Part shown: positions 17,273-25,805 of the stretch, in pieces
Layout of the letters: each line of letters starts with the position of its first letter
How positions within the stretch are numbered: position 1 is the stretch's first letter
DNA from: Porphyromonas sp.
GTDB lineage: Bacteria > Bacteroidota > Bacteroidia > Bacteroidales > Porphyromonadaceae
DNA length: 57,099 nt
Direction: 5' to 3'
NCBI RefSeq assembly: GCF_030529325.1
Contig: NZ_JAUMXC010000009.1
Coordinates: 1-57,099 of the forward strand
Translations under genes and position numbers: made by a program
The notes under the pieces: model-generated
Told to the model about the DNA's origin: nothing
The model's input: only the letters and a program-made list of their open reading frames with translations
Databases searched by the model: none

Positions 17273-17288
17273 TGGCACGCTTTTTGCT
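17273..17288 (+). promoter_or_regulatory. Sigma-54 (-24/-12) promoter upstream of rsfS-ftsH
   Basis: TGGCACGCTTTTTGCT matches the sigma-54 consensus TGGCACG-N4-TTGCW at every fixed position, with ten bases between GG (17274-17275) and GC (17286-17287). Predicted start of transcription is about 17299, 36 bases before the rsfS start codon. No TAnnTTTG housekeeping box was seen nearby. Upstream, GTGTCA-N15-TGACAC is centred about 50 bases before the predicted start. Confidence 0.8.
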
Positions 17289-17334
17289 GAATATGACTAC
17301 TGATTACATAATCTAAAATAATCGCAGAAACGAC

Positions 17335-17700
17335 TTGAAAACAACAACTGCAAACTCCAAAGCGCTCGTCGATAGCATCGTAGAGGGTATCAAAGAGAAG
17401 AAAGGTAAAAACATCGTGATCATTGACATGGCGAATGTCGATGATTCTATCTGTAACTATATGGTCATCGCCGAAGGGAATACCCCGACACAGGTAGAAG
17501 CCATACAAGACTCAATCCTCGATACCGCCCGTATCCAAATGGGAGAGAAGCCCCTACACACCCATATCGGGAGTGGCGAATGGGTGGCAATGGACTATGT
17601 CGACGTCGTAGTACATGTATTCGTGCCTACCCTGAGAGAGTTTTACAACATCGAACAGCTCTGGGCGGATGCCAAACAAACTCGCTTGGAAAACGAATAA
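17335..17700 (+). CDS. rsfS: Ribosomal silencing factor RsfS
   Basis: A 121-residue RsfS/Iojap protein that binds ribosomal protein L14 and blocks subunit joining when nutrients are limiting. The family core is clear: ALVDSIVEGIKEKKGKNIVI, then NYMVIAEGNTPTQVEAI and SGEWVAMDYVDVVVHVF, ending REFYNIEQLWADAK. The start is a TTG codon; the next in-frame ATG would remove the conserved first helix, so TTG is preferred. It lies 13 bases before ftsH, a common Bacteroidetes arrangement, and is led by a sigma-54-type promoter. Confidence 0.93.
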   Translation: MKTTTANSKALVDSIVEGIKEKKGKNIVIIDMANVDDSICNYMVIAEGNTPTQVEAIQDSILDTARIQMGEKPLHTHIGSGEWVAMDYVDVVVHVFVPTLREFYNIEQLWADAKQTRLENE

Positions 17701-17713
17701 CTGAGAACCGAAC

Positions 17714-19753
17714 ATGGATAACCAAAACATGAACAATAACCCTCTCAACAGAAATCCAAAGAAATCGGGGATGCCGAGGTTTGGATTTGGGTGGCTATAC
17801 ATCATCCTGCTTCTCATCATCGGGAGCTTATTCTTCCTCCCTGGGGGTGATGAGATGAAGCCTGTGGACTGGAGCGAATTTCAGCAGATGATGGAACGCG
17901 ATGAGTTCTCCAAAATCACCGTACACACCTCCAAAGGAACCGTCGTGGGTGAGGTGCGAGAAGATCCTCAAAGCCGGGTGTCGGCACACGACTCCATCCC
18001 TCGGGTAAGGTCGACACAGAAGGCACTGCTCTCACGCACCCTTGTGAGCACGGAGATGCCCGGAACCACCGCATTCAATGACATCTATCAAAAGCTCCTG
18101 GAACGTGACCCAAAGATCACAGCCCGTGTCTCGTATGACAATAAAAAGGATACATTTTGGGCTATATTCTTGAACGTGATCCCATTCCTACTCATCATAT
18201 TATTCTGGGTATGGATGACTCGGAGGATGTCTTCGGGAGGAGGTGGTGCCGGCGGAGGAGTCTTCAACGTAGGCAAGTCGAAAGCCCAACTCTTTGACAA
18301 AGAAAATAAGGTAAAGGTGACGTTCAAGGATGTTGCCGGTCTGAGTGGCGCTAAGCAGGAGATCGAAGAGATTGTACACTTTTTACGTGCACCTAAAACA
18401 TACACTGACCTTGGTGGCAAGATCCCCAAGGGCGCTCTCCTTGTAGGCCCTCCGGGGACCGGTAAAACCTTGCTTGCAAAAGCTGTCGCAGGAGAGGCCG
18501 ATGTGCCGTTCTTCTCTCTCTCGGGCTCGGACTTCGTGGAGATGTTCGTCGGAGTGGGTGCATCTCGCGTGCGTGACCTCTTTAAGCAGGCTAAAGAGAA
18601 AGCACCATGTATCGTCTTCATCGACGAGATCGACGCGGTCGGTCGTGCCAGAGGCAAGAATGCCGGATTCGGAGGCAATGATGAGCGAGAAAACACCCTC
18701 AATCAGCTCCTTACAGAAATGGACGGCTTCGACACCAATAGCGGAGTTATCATCCTTGCTGCGACCAATAGAGTCGACATCCTTGACAAGGCTCTTCTCC
18801 GTGCAGGACGCTTTGATCGCCAGATACAGGTAGATCTGCCGGATCTCAACGAACGTAAGGAAATATTTGAAGTACACATGAGACGCCTCAAGTTGGACAA
18901 GTCGGTGGATATGGATCTACTCTCAAGACAGACCCCGGGCTTCTCAGGTGCGGACATAGCCAACGTATGTAACGAAGCTGCACTCATCGCAGCTCGCAAT
19001 GGCAAGCCCTCAATAGATAAGGATGACTTCACAAGTGCCATCGACCGTATCGTGGGCGGTCTGGAAAAAAAGACAAGGATAACAACACAAGAAGAGAAAA
19101 AAGCCATCGCTATCCATGAAGCCGGGCATGCTACGGTATCTTGGCTCTTAGAACATGCGAACCCTCTCATAAAGGTAACCATAGTACCTCGTGGGCGTGC
19201 TCTCGGTGCAGCATGGTACCTTCCCGAAGAACGGCAGATCACGACGACGGAGCAAATACTCGATGAAATGTGTGCCATCCTGGGTGGTCGTGCTGCCGAA
19301 GAAGTGGTATTGGGCCGCATCTCGACAGGTGCTGCAAATGACCTACAGCGTGCAACACGTATGGCACAGGCCATGATAACTTACTTCGGCATGAGCGACA
19401 AGCTCCCTAATATCAACTATCAGGATACCCAAGGGGAGTACGGATTCACAAAGCCTTTCAGTGAAGAGACGGCCCGTAAGATAGATGAAGAGGTGCTTCG
19501 CATCATCAACGAGCAGTATGCTCGTGCCAAGGATTTGCTCTCGACCCACAGAGATGGTCACCGACAAATCTCGGATATGCTCTTCGAAAGGGAAGTCATC
19601 TTCACCGAAGATGTAGAAAATATCCTCGGCAAACGCCCTTGGAAATCCCGTACCGAAGAACTCTTGGAGCCTACTCAGAAGGAAGAGGTTATAGAGCCTG
19701 AAAGGACAGAAGAGAAGCCCTTAACGGAAAATTTATTAAGCAAACCTCTTTGA
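17714..19753 (+). CDS. ftsH: ATP-dependent zinc metalloprotease FtsH
   Basis: A 679-residue membrane-anchored AAA+ protease that degrades misassembled membrane proteins and regulators. Two membrane helices (about 26-42 and 150-168) flank a periplasmic domain. A glycine-rich linker (174-182) leads to the AAA domain with Walker A GPPGTGKT (245-252), Walker [10 protein letters not shown] (299-307) and the second region of homology near [20 protein letters not shown]. The M41 peptidase domain has the zinc site HEAGH at 468-472. The C-terminal tail is charged and low in complexity. It is co-transcribed with rsfS and ends at a strong terminator. Confidence 0.97.
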   Translation: MDNQNMNNNPLNRNPKKSGMPRFGFGWLYIILLLIIGSLFFLPGGDEMKPVDWSEFQQMMERDEFSKITVHTSKGTVVGEVREDPQSRVSAHDSIPRVRSTQKALLSRTLVSTEMPGTTAFNDIYQKLLERDPKITARVSYDNKKDTFWAIFLNVIPFLLIILFWVWMTRRMSSGGGGAGGGVFNVGKSKAQLFDKENKVKVTFKDVAGLSGAKQEIEEIVHFLRAPKTYTDLGGKIPKGALLVGPPGTGKTLLAKAVAGEADVPFFSLSGSDFVEMFVGVGASRVRDLFKQAKEKAPCIVFIDEIDAVGRARGKNAGFGGNDERENTLNQLLTEMDGFDTNSGVIILAATNRVDILDKALLRAGRFDRQIQVDLPDLNERKEIFEVHMRRLKLDKSVDMDLLSRQTPGFSGADIANVCNEAALIAARNGKPSIDKDDFTSAIDRIVGGLEKKTRITTQEEKKAIAIHEAGHATVSWLLEHANPLIKVTIVPRGRALGAAWYLPEERQITTTEQILDEMCAILGGRAAEEVVLGRISTGAANDLQRATRMAQAMITYFGMSDKLPNINYQDTQGEYGFTKPFSEETARKIDEEVLRIINEQYARAKDLLSTHRDGHRQISDMLFEREVIFTEDVENILGKRPWKSRTEELLEPTQKEEVIEPERTEEKPLTENLLSKPL

Positions 19754-19765
19754 AGTGTAAAATAC

Positions 19766-19820
19766 ATAAGTACAGATTTTAGCCAAGAGAAGAAGGCCAT
19801 AAAATCTGTACTTATTTTTT
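19766..19820 (+). terminator. Rho-independent terminator after ftsH
   Basis: ATAAGTACAGATTTTA pairs with TAAAATCTGTACTTAT across about 20 bases, followed by a T-run. Confidence 0.85.
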
Positions 19821-19946
19821 ATGCCCCTCTTTAAAACCACCATGAAAAAGAGAAAAAGATGAACTGAAACTCATGATTTCAATATAAGCGATGGGCTCAA
19901 GAAACGAAATACAGGAAGATATACAAGGTCAAGTTTTGGGGAAGAC

Positions 19947-19977
19947 TTGACAAACCTGGTAAAAATTACTACCTTTG
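19947..19977 (+). promoter_or_regulatory. Housekeeping promoter of rplU-rpmA
   Basis: TTG at 19947-19949 and TACCTTTG at 19970-19977 are separated by 20 bases, matching the Bacteroidetes TTTG-N19-21-TAnnTTTG promoter. Transcription would start about 19984, leaving a leader of about 80 bases. Confidence 0.75.
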
Positions 19978-19983
19978 CACAAA

Positions 19984-20063
19984 TTATTCCTACCTGGGTC
20001 TGATAAGAGGTGTCGAAAAGCGCCCACCCAAAGGGTACTAACTTGATAAATATACAATACATC
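19984..20063 (+). promoter_or_regulatory. Structured 5' leader of rplU
   Basis: The leader between the predicted start and rplU contains GGTG-TCGAAAAG-CGCC and then ACCC-AAA-GGGT, two small adjacent hairpins. L21 operons in other bacteria are autoregulated through leader RNA, so this is a candidate; it does not match any leader motif I can name. Confidence 0.35.
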
Positions 20064-20378
20064 ATGTACGGAATCGTAGAGATTCAAGGCCAACAGTTTA
20101 AGGTCGAGAACGGACAAAAGCTATTTGTCCACCACATTAAGAATGTAGCTCAGGGAGACACTGTCGAATTTGATAGAGTTCTTCTCCTTGACAATGGTAG
20201 CGTCAAAGTAGGCTCTCCTGTAGTGGATGGGGCTAAAGTTGTATGCGAGGTGCTTGATCCACTTGTAAAGGGTGACAAGGTGCTTATTTTTCACAAGAAG
20301 CGCAGAAAAGGCTATCGCAAACTTAATGGGCACCGCCAACAGTTCACCAGACTCGCAGTCAAGGAAATTATTGGTTAA
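20064..20378 (+). CDS. rplU: 50S ribosomal protein L21
   Basis: A 104-residue L21 protein, normal length. The start [15 protein letters not shown] (ATG at 20064) is the conserved N terminus; the open frame extends upstream through the leader but without similarity. The C-terminal motif [19 protein letters not shown] is characteristic. It is followed by rpmA after 40 bases, the usual L21-L27 operon. Confidence 0.97.
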   Translation: MYGIVEIQGQQFKVENGQKLFVHHIKNVAQGDTVEFDRVLLLDNGSVKVGSPVVDGAKVVCEVLDPLVKGDKVLIFHKKRRKGYRKLNGHRQQFTRLAVKEIIG

Positions 20379-20418
20379 TCTATCACTCATATTTTTAATC
20401 TAAAAAAGACAAAGGATC

Positions 20419-20670
20419 ATGGCACATAAAAAAGGTGTTGGTAGTTCTAAGAACGGTCGTGAATCACACAGCAAGCGACTTGGCGTTAAGAAATATGGTG
20501 GTGAAATAGTAAAGGCGGGCAATATCATCGTTCGTCAGCGTGGCACTCAGCACCATCCTGGTGATAACGTAGGTATGGGTAAGGATCACACACTATATGC
20601 CCTCATCGATGGCGTGGTGGTGTTCTCTCGCAAGAGAAATGACCGCTCATACGTATCTATCCAAGCTTAA
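20419..20670 (+). CDS. rpmA: 50S ribosomal protein L27
   Basis: An 83-residue L27 protein with the conserved N terminus [16 protein letters not shown], then [12 protein letters not shown] and [17 protein letters not shown]. There is no N-terminal extension of the kind cleaved in some Firmicutes. Second gene of the rplU-rpmA operon, ending in a terminator at 20715-20769. Confidence 0.97.
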   Translation: MAHKKGVGSSKNGRESHSKRLGVKKYGGEIVKAGNIIVRQRGTQHHPGDNVGMGKDHTLYALIDGVVVFSRKRNDRSYVSIQA

Positions 20671-20714
20671 AATCGGACATCCGACAAAAAGCGAATAGAA
20701 CAATAAAGCTAAAC

Positions 20715-20769
20715 AGTGGCGATGTCCTCCTTCGGAAAAGAATATTGGGACATCGCCACTGCTCTTTTT
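20715..20769 (+). terminator. Terminator after rpmA
   Basis: AGTGGCGATGTCC (20715-20727) and GGACATCGCCACT (20748-20760) are perfect inverted copies, followed by CTCTTTTTA. The hairpin lies inside the open frame upstream of the NlpC/P60 gene, which shows that the longer start of that gene is not used. Confidence 0.8.
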
Positions 20770-20805
20770 AGAGAGACAAAAGCTCAAAAATTCAATCGGA
20801 TAAGC

Positions 20806-21363
20806 ATGCAACGTAAAGTACTGATCCTAATACTTACGCTCCTGATGATGGGAAGCACATCCTGCAGAGTCAACAAACCTGTGGTGATGAATCGTGTGTG
20901 CTTACCGCCTCAACCATCATTAGAGGTAAAAAAGCAAATCAAGAATCTTTCGTTCAAACTAAAAACCCCGGTATCGGCAGAGGACAACCTGACGCTTTAC
21001 GAATTTATAAAAGACTGGTTGAGAGTGCCGTATAGATACGGAGCTTATACTAAAGCCGGGACAGATTGTTCAGGCTTTGTGTACCACTTGTACAAAGACG
21101 TGTACGGGATCAATGTAACTCGGACATCGGCTCAAGGGTTAAGAGAAAGAAGTCATACTATCCCCAAAAAAGACCTGAAAGAGGGAGATCTGGTATTCTT
21201 CAATATCCGAAACAGAACAGGAGGAGCAGCCTCACATGTAGGGGTTTATCTCAAGAACGGACTATTTGTACACGCTGCGACACGTACAGGTGTGACTATA
21301 TCTCGTCTGAGTGACAGTTACTACAGCAGGTATTATCTCTCAGCAGGCAGGATCAGAGAATAG
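20806..21363 (+). CDS. NlpC/P60-family cell wall peptidase lipoprotein
   Basis: A 185-residue lipoprotein. The start MQRKVLILILTLLMMGSTSC gives a signal peptide with the lipid-attachment cysteine at C20; a longer open frame contains the rpmA terminator and is rejected. The NlpC/P60 catalytic triad is visible: C88 in GTDCSGFVYHLY, H144 in ASHVGVYL and H156 in FVHAATRTG. These enzymes cut peptide stems of peptidoglycan (gamma-D-Glu to diamino acid bond). It is probably anchored in the outer membrane facing the periplasm. The HAD gene follows with a one-base overlap. Confidence 0.9.
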   Translation: MQRKVLILILTLLMMGSTSCRVNKPVVMNRVCLPPQPSLEVKKQIKNLSFKLKTPVSAEDNLTLYEFIKDWLRVPYRYGAYTKAGTDCSGFVYHLYKDVYGINVTRTSAQGLRERSHTIPKKDLKEGDLVFFNIRNRTGGAASHVGVYLKNGLFVHAATRTGVTISRLSDSYYSRYYLSAGRIRE

Positions 21364-22076
21364 TGAAAAAGACTCCCCAAAAGCTTATCAGCAGCCCTAA
21401 GAGGAGACCGTCCCTGGTATTGTTCGACATGGATGGAGTCCTTTTTGATACCATGCCGGCCCATGCAGATTCATGGCATTCCACTGCAAAGGCATACGGT
21501 TTGGAAGCCACAAGAGAGGAGTTTTATCTCTATGAAGGGCAAAAAGGGAGTGACACCATCAAACATCTATACAAAAGACAGTATGGGAAAGATGCGCCGG
21601 AAGAATTCGTAAATGAGGTCTACAACCACAAGACCAGCCTCTTCCGTGAACAAGCCGAGATCAACCTCATCCCGGGAGTGGACAAACTCATAGAATATTT
21701 CAAAAGGAATGATATAAGGGTCGGAGTCGTAACAGGAAGCTCAAAGGGCAATGCTTTAGACAGGATCAAAACATTCTTTTCCGACCACATTGACCTAAAC
21801 AATGTGATCACCGCCGATGACTGTACGCATGGAAAGCCTGCGCCTGAACCTTATCAAAAAGGGATGGCTCTATTTGATGCCGACCCGAAAGATACCTTGG
21901 TCATCGAAAATGCACCTTATGGAGTTGAAGCTGCTGCCAAAAGTCACGCCTTTGTTGTGGCTGTGATGACAGGCCCCGTACCTGAAAAGGTATTGTATGA
22001 CAATGGTGCAGATATTGTGCTACCAAACATGGATAGCGTCATGGACTGGTGGACACAAAACTATGATAACGTATAA
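21363..22076 (+). CDS. HAD-family phosphatase / beta-phosphoglucomutase-like
   Basis: A 237-residue HAD hydrolase with a GTG start sharing one base with the previous stop codon. Motif I is FDMDGVLFDT with the nucleophile D22 and acid/base D24. Motif II is VVTGSS, and motifs III/IV are TADDCTHGKPAPEPY and LVIENAPYGVEAA. The cap domain after motif I is helical (subclass I). Beta-phosphoglucomutase, phosphoglycolate phosphatase and general sugar phosphatase are all possible; the sequence alone does not decide. Confidence 0.88.
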   Translation: MKKTPQKLISSPKRRPSLVLFDMDGVLFDTMPAHADSWHSTAKAYGLEATREEFYLYEGQKGSDTIKHLYKRQYGKDAPEEFVNEVYNHKTSLFREQAEINLIPGVDKLIEYFKRNDIRVGVVTGSSKGNALDRIKTFFSDHIDLNNVITADDCTHGKPAPEPYQKGMALFDADPKDTLVIENAPYGVEAAAKSHAFVVAVMTGPVPEKVLYDNGADIVLPNMDSVMDWWTQNYDNV

Positions 22077-22093
22077 AAAGTCAAACTGATCCG

Positions 22094-22867
22094 ATGCTAC
22101 CCCTTCAACGGTTATCACAAAAAGAACTCAAGTTGTATGCATCCCTACAGGTAAAAAAGTATAGGGAACTGCATCATTTGTTCATCGCCGAAGGGATCAA
22201 AGTTATAGAAGAGACGATCAGCTTGTTTGAAATAGAAGCTATCCTGGTCACTTCAGAAAAGACATTGGATTTGTTGAGATCCAACTCCGCCTTTAACCTA
22301 CAAAAGGTTAGACTCGTCGATGATAAAGAAATGGCTCGGCTTTCAGCTTTAGATAGAGGAAAAGATATCATTACTATTTACAAGATTCCTGATTCTCCTC
22401 AACTCTCAGCTCCCCAAGGCTTATACGTAGCCTTAGACACCATCCAAAATCCCGGCAACATGGGTACCATCATCCGACTCTGTGATTGGTTGGGTATACG
22501 CCATATTTTATGCGGAACAGGCTGTGTAGACATCTACAACCCCAAGGTCGTCCAGGCAACAGCAGGAGCATTGGGCTCCGTCATCGTTCATGAGAATGTA
22601 GATCTGACAGACATCCTCCCAAGACATTTTAAAGTGATCTGTGGCACAAAGATGGAAGGCACACCGCTCAATCAAATATCTCAGCATAATCCGAACGAAC
22701 CCACTTGCATACTCTTCGGCAATGAGGGTCATGGCATTTCTGCTGATCTCCAAAGCATCTGCACAGACTTCTACTCCATCCCGGCTGCCCCATCATCCAC
22801 TACGGACTCTCTCAACGTAGGCATCAGTGCAGCTATCATCCTTTCAAAACTCACAGGATTGACCTAA
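22094..22867 (+). CDS. SpoU/TrmH-family RNA 2'-O-methyltransferase
   Basis: A 257-residue RNA methyltransferase with a trefoil-knot fold. The N-terminal substrate domain begins KYRELHHLFIAEGIKVIEE. SpoU motif 1 is DTIQNPGNMGTIIR, motif 2 is LFGNEGHGIS, and motif 3 is SLNVGISAAI. It would methylate a ribose 2'-hydroxyl in rRNA or tRNA using S-adenosylmethionine; the target nucleotide cannot be told. It follows the HAD gene by 17 bases. Confidence 0.9.
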   Translation: MLPLQRLSQKELKLYASLQVKKYRELHHLFIAEGIKVIEETISLFEIEAILVTSEKTLDLLRSNSAFNLQKVRLVDDKEMARLSALDRGKDIITIYKIPDSPQLSAPQGLYVALDTIQNPGNMGTIIRLCDWLGIRHILCGTGCVDIYNPKVVQATAGALGSVIVHENVDLTDILPRHFKVICGTKMEGTPLNQISQHNPNEPTCILFGNEGHGISADLQSICTDFYSIPAAPSSTTDSLNVGISAAIILSKLTGLT

Positions 22868-22888
22868 ATAATTTATCTCCATAAAGTT

Positions 22889-23566
22889 ATGCTTAGAAAA
22901 ATCTTTCCCGTATTCGCAATCTTACTCTTTACGTCCCTTTCACTTTTGGCTCAACAACCGAAGGTCAAAGAGGTCATGGTCGAATTCAAGACAAACAAGG
23001 GGGTATTCGTAGTCAAGCTATACAATGAGACACCAAAGCATAGGGACAATTTCCTGAAGCTCATTGCGAATAAAAGTTATGACAATATCATATTTCATAG
23101 AATAATCAATGGCTTCATGATCCAAGCAGGAGGAAATGTCCTAAATGGAGATGAGGAAACAAAAAAAGAATTGGAGGAACGCTACAAGGAGACCATAGAA
23201 GCAGAATTTATGTACCCCACCCTCTTTCACAAGCAGGGCGCGTTGGCAGCTGCCCGGGTCGGAGATGGGGAGAACCCGGAAAAAAAATCCAGTTCGTTTC
23301 AGTTTTATATCGTCACAGGAAAATTTTTTCTTGATCACGAGTTAGACAAGACGTTTGTCAAGAAAGGGCTACCTCTTCCCAAGGAGATAAAGGATATATA
23401 CTTGTCAAAAGGAGGAGCACCTCACTTGGATGGAGAATACACCGTCTTTGGGGAGATCGTAAAGGGGGACAAGGTCATCGACAAAATACAGCATGTCGAC
23501 ACAAACGATGAAGACCAGCCTATCAAACCGGTGTATATCAAATCTGCCAAAATAATAGAGAAATAA
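22889..23566 (+). CDS. Periplasmic cyclophilin-type peptidyl-prolyl isomerase
   Basis: A 225-residue protein with a signal peptide (MLRKIFPVFAILLFTSLSLLAQQ) followed by the cyclophilin domain. FKTNKGVFVVKLYNETPKHRDNF and FHRIINGFMIQAGG give the active-site Arg/Phe/Gln region, and SSFQFYIVTG and GEYTVFGEIVKG follow. Insertions around residues 85-110 and 150-175 make it longer than the minimal fold, as in other Bacteroidetes periplasmic cyclophilins. It assists folding of exported proteins. Starts 21 bases after the methyltransferase gene. Confidence 0.92.
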   Translation: MLRKIFPVFAILLFTSLSLLAQQPKVKEVMVEFKTNKGVFVVKLYNETPKHRDNFLKLIANKSYDNIIFHRIINGFMIQAGGNVLNGDEETKKELEERYKETIEAEFMYPTLFHKQGALAAARVGDGENPEKKSSSFQFYIVTGKFFLDHELDKTFVKKGLPLPKEIKDIYLSKGGAPHLDGEYTVFGEIVKGDKVIDKIQHVDTNDEDQPIKPVYIKSAKIIEK

Positions 23567-23586
23567 AAATATTTGGAGAATTCCAC

Positions 23587-23594
23587 TATCTTTG
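23587..23594 (+). promoter_or_regulatory. -7 box (TATCTTTG) for RNase P RNA
   Basis: TATCTTTG ends about 12 bases before the RNase P RNA. The -33 region is A-rich without a clear TTG. Confidence 0.5.
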
Positions 23595-23605
23595 CCAAAT
23601 GAAAA

Positions 23606-23987
23606 AGCAGTAGGAGACTTGTCGCTGGATATCGTCACTTGTGACATATCGAGAGGAAAGTCCGGGCAACACAGAGCGCCATACTTCCTAACGGGAAGGC
23701 GTCGTGAGGCGCATTAGTGTAACAGAAAATAACCGCCGGCTCGTCCGGTAAGGGTGAAAAGGTGAGGTAAGAGCTCACCGAGGAAGTAGTGATACTGACT
23801 GCCGTACACATTATGGGTTGTAAGATCATGTATACCGACGCTGTAGGGTTGCTCGCCCGATGTCGAGGGGTAGATCGCTGGAGATGCAGGGTGACCTGCA
23901 TAGTAGATAAATGACAAGAATCCCTATAAGTAGGCGTGCCCTTGATATAGAGATAACAGAACCCGGCTTACTCCCTACTGTCTTTTT
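23606..23987 (+). ncRNA. rnpB: RNase P RNA (type A)
   Basis: The catalytic RNA of RNase P, which removes tRNA 5' leaders. The conserved P4/CR-I sequence GAGGAAAGTCCGGGC is at 23653-23667. Further on come AGGGTGAAAAGGTG, GAGGTAAGAGCTCACC, and the CR-V region AGATAAATGACAAG near the 3' end. The 5' CAGTAGGAG (23608-23616) pairs with CTCCCTACTG (23971-23980) to form P1, followed directly by a T-run that would terminate transcription. Ends are set from this P1 helix and are accurate to a few bases. Confidence 0.93.
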
Positions 23988-24015
23988 TCAACATATAACC
24001 CCTCAGCTTCAACTT

Positions 24016-25416
24016 ATGGACGAACAACAGAAAGCTCAAAAACAGCTCAAAAAGATACAAGAAGAAAGATTAGAGAACGAAGCTAAAAAAAGTAAAGCTG
24101 CCGGTTTCATCCAAAAAGCCGTAAAGTTCCTCACTCACGACATGTGGCGGCTCTACTCCTATGACGTGGGAGGCATCAAAGGATATCTCCTCAACGCTGC
24201 AAAAGTACTTTACATATCCATCACCGAATTCATCAATGGGAACGTAAGTCAAAAAGCCTCCGCTCTGACCTATACGACCCTCCTCTCGATAGTACCATTC
24301 TTTGCCATACTGCTCAGTATTGCTACAGGTTTTGGTATGAGGGAGTCTGTACAAGAACAGTTGTACTACTATCTCCCGGGACATACGGTCGAACTCCAAA
24401 AGGCATTCGAATTTGTCCAAAGTTATATGGATCAGATCCAAGGTGGTGTAGTGATAGGTATCGGGGTGATCGTACTCCTCTATACCGTACTGAGCCTTAT
24501 GGCGACGATCGAAGACACCTTCAACGAAGTCTGGCATATCACCAATACGAGAGAGTGGAGTAAGCGCCTGCTCGGATACTTTGCAGCCTTTTTCATCCTG
24601 CCACTCCTCATGGCAGTCTCTGCCGGGACGAATGTATTCATCAGTTCGCTCCAAGACATATCATTTGTAGGAGGATTTACCCTTTCACCACTTATCGAAA
24701 CCCTACTCAGGGTGATTCCATTTGTGGCAGTCGTGTTGATCTTTACATTCATGTATTGGATCATGCCCAATGCCAAGGTAGGCTTCGTTGCAGCATTTAT
24801 CCCCGGTCTGATAGCCGGGATTGCCTTTCATTTCTTCCAATTCCTATATATCTCAGGACAAATATGGGTCAGCAAGTACAACGCCATCTATGGTAGTTTT
24901 GCAGCTATCCCGCTTCTTCTCTTGTTTATCCAGCTCTCATGGTTGATATGCCTCTTCGGTGCACAACTCTCATATGCCATCCAAAATATCGAACGCTACG
25001 CGTACAAAAAAGAGTGTGCCAATATCAGCCGAAGGTTTATTGACTTTGTGGCTGTGGTGATCATGAAAAAAGTCTGCACCAACTTCAAATACCAGGAAGA
25101 GTCATATACAGCCGAAAAACTGGCCAAAGAGTGCAACCTTCCCATCATCATTATCACCGACACCCTGAACAAACTCATCGAGGCCAACCTTCTGTTGGAG
25201 CACCCGATCAAAGGAGAGCCTTACTCCCCCGTCTATCTACCCAAACTTGAGGTCGAACAGATCACCATCGGCAGAGTACTCTCGGCTCTCGACAGACTTG
25301 GAGCCGAAGAGTTCGGTATCGACATTTGGGACAAATATGCCGACGAGTGGAATACCATACGCAACAACCGCATCAACCCTCTCGAAGATGCAGACAGATT
25401 GGTCGTAGATATCTGA
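24016..25416 (+). CDS. YihY/UPF0761-family membrane protein
   Basis: A 466-residue inner membrane protein. The start MDEQQKAQKQLKK (ATG at 24016) is chosen because the longer frame reads through RNase P RNA. A charged N terminus is followed by six or so membrane helices with the family motifs NGNVSQKASALTYTTLLSIVPFFA and YRLP-like PNAKVGFVAAFIPG. A C-terminal cytoplasmic part of about 140 residues looks like a winged helix (YTAEKLAKECNLPIIII). The family was once misnamed RNase BN; it is not a nuclease. Function is unknown. It ends with a terminator at 25438-25480. Confidence 0.85.
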   Translation: MDEQQKAQKQLKKIQEERLENEAKKSKAAGFIQKAVKFLTHDMWRLYSYDVGGIKGYLLNAAKVLYISITEFINGNVSQKASALTYTTLLSIVPFFAILLSIATGFGMRESVQEQLYYYLPGHTVELQKAFEFVQSYMDQIQGGVVIGIGVIVLLYTVLSLMATIEDTFNEVWHITNTREWSKRLLGYFAAFFILPLLMAVSAGTNVFISSLQDISFVGGFTLSPLIETLLRVIPFVAVVLIFTFMYWIMPNAKVGFVAAFIPGLIAGIAFHFFQFLYISGQIWVSKYNAIYGSFAAIPLLLLFIQLSWLICLFGAQLSYAIQNIERYAYKKECANISRRFIDFVAVVIMKKVCTNFKYQEESYTAEKLAKECNLPIIIITDTLNKLIEANLLLEHPIKGEPYSPVYLPKLEVEQITIGRVLSALDRLGAEEFGIDIWDKYADEWNTIRNNRINPLEDADRLVVDI

Positions 25417-25437
25417 AAATCAGATAAAATCATCTGC

Positions 25438-25480
25438 AAAAGGCACAGAAATTGACTCAGAGTCGTTTTTGTGCCTTTTT
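25438..25480 (+). terminator. Terminator after the YihY gene
   Basis: AAAAGGCACA pairs with TGTGCCTTTT and the T-run continues; an inner GACTC/GAGTC stem extends the hairpin. Confidence 0.85.
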
Positions 25481-25520
25481 GCATGCCTTAAACACCGGGA
25501 TTGAATGGGCTGAAAAAAGG

Positions 25521-25580
25521 TTGTCTAACTTGATGTGTCAAGTTAGACAACTTCATTCATCAAGGTAGGCACATTGATTT
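25521..25580. repeat. Intergenic 22-bp-unit repeat, locus 2 (mixed subtypes)
   Basis: TTGTCTAACTTGA (25521-25533), a four-base loop TGTG, and its exact reverse complement (25538-25550) form an inverted pair of the GTTAGACAA subtype. Directly after comes one unit of the other subtype, TCAAGGTAGGCACATTGAT, at 25560-25578. The two direct units start 22 bases apart. It lies between the YihY terminator and purA. Confidence 0.8.
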
Positions 25581-25726
25581 CGGAGGTTCACTACCCGACG
25601 TGAGAGAGTTGCCAAAATCCCCCCATCCACAGACTTACCCAAAGGGAGACACAGTAAGATCGATATGACTCTTGCGGAGGTATAGGATTGAGCTTCAAAA
25701 AAGAACCGATATTGGCACCTTTTACT

Positions 25727-25734
25727 TATCTTTG
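25727..25734 (+). promoter_or_regulatory. -7 box (TATCTTTG) for purA
   Basis: TATCTTTG about 72 bases before the purA start matches TAnnTTTG. The -33 element is not clear. Confidence 0.45.
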
Positions 25735-25805
25735 TATACGTAGGGGAGTGCGCCGGCCTCGCCTGCAAAATAGAGAGGAAACAAGTAATTAGACATAACG
25801 ATAAG

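Noticed and set aside
23606-23987. tmRNA or riboswitch as identity of the structured RNA
   Set aside because: The GAGGAAAGTCCGGGC and terminal P1 pairing are specific to RNase P RNA.
24016-25416. Annotation of the YihY-like protein as ribonuclease BN
   Set aside because: The name is historical; the polytopic membrane family has no nuclease motif, and RNase BN activity belongs to an unrelated protein.
25720-25736. TTGGCACC upstream of purA as a third sigma-54 promoter
   Set aside because: The -24-like TGGCAC is present but no TTGC follows at the required spacing; a TAnnTTTG box fits better.
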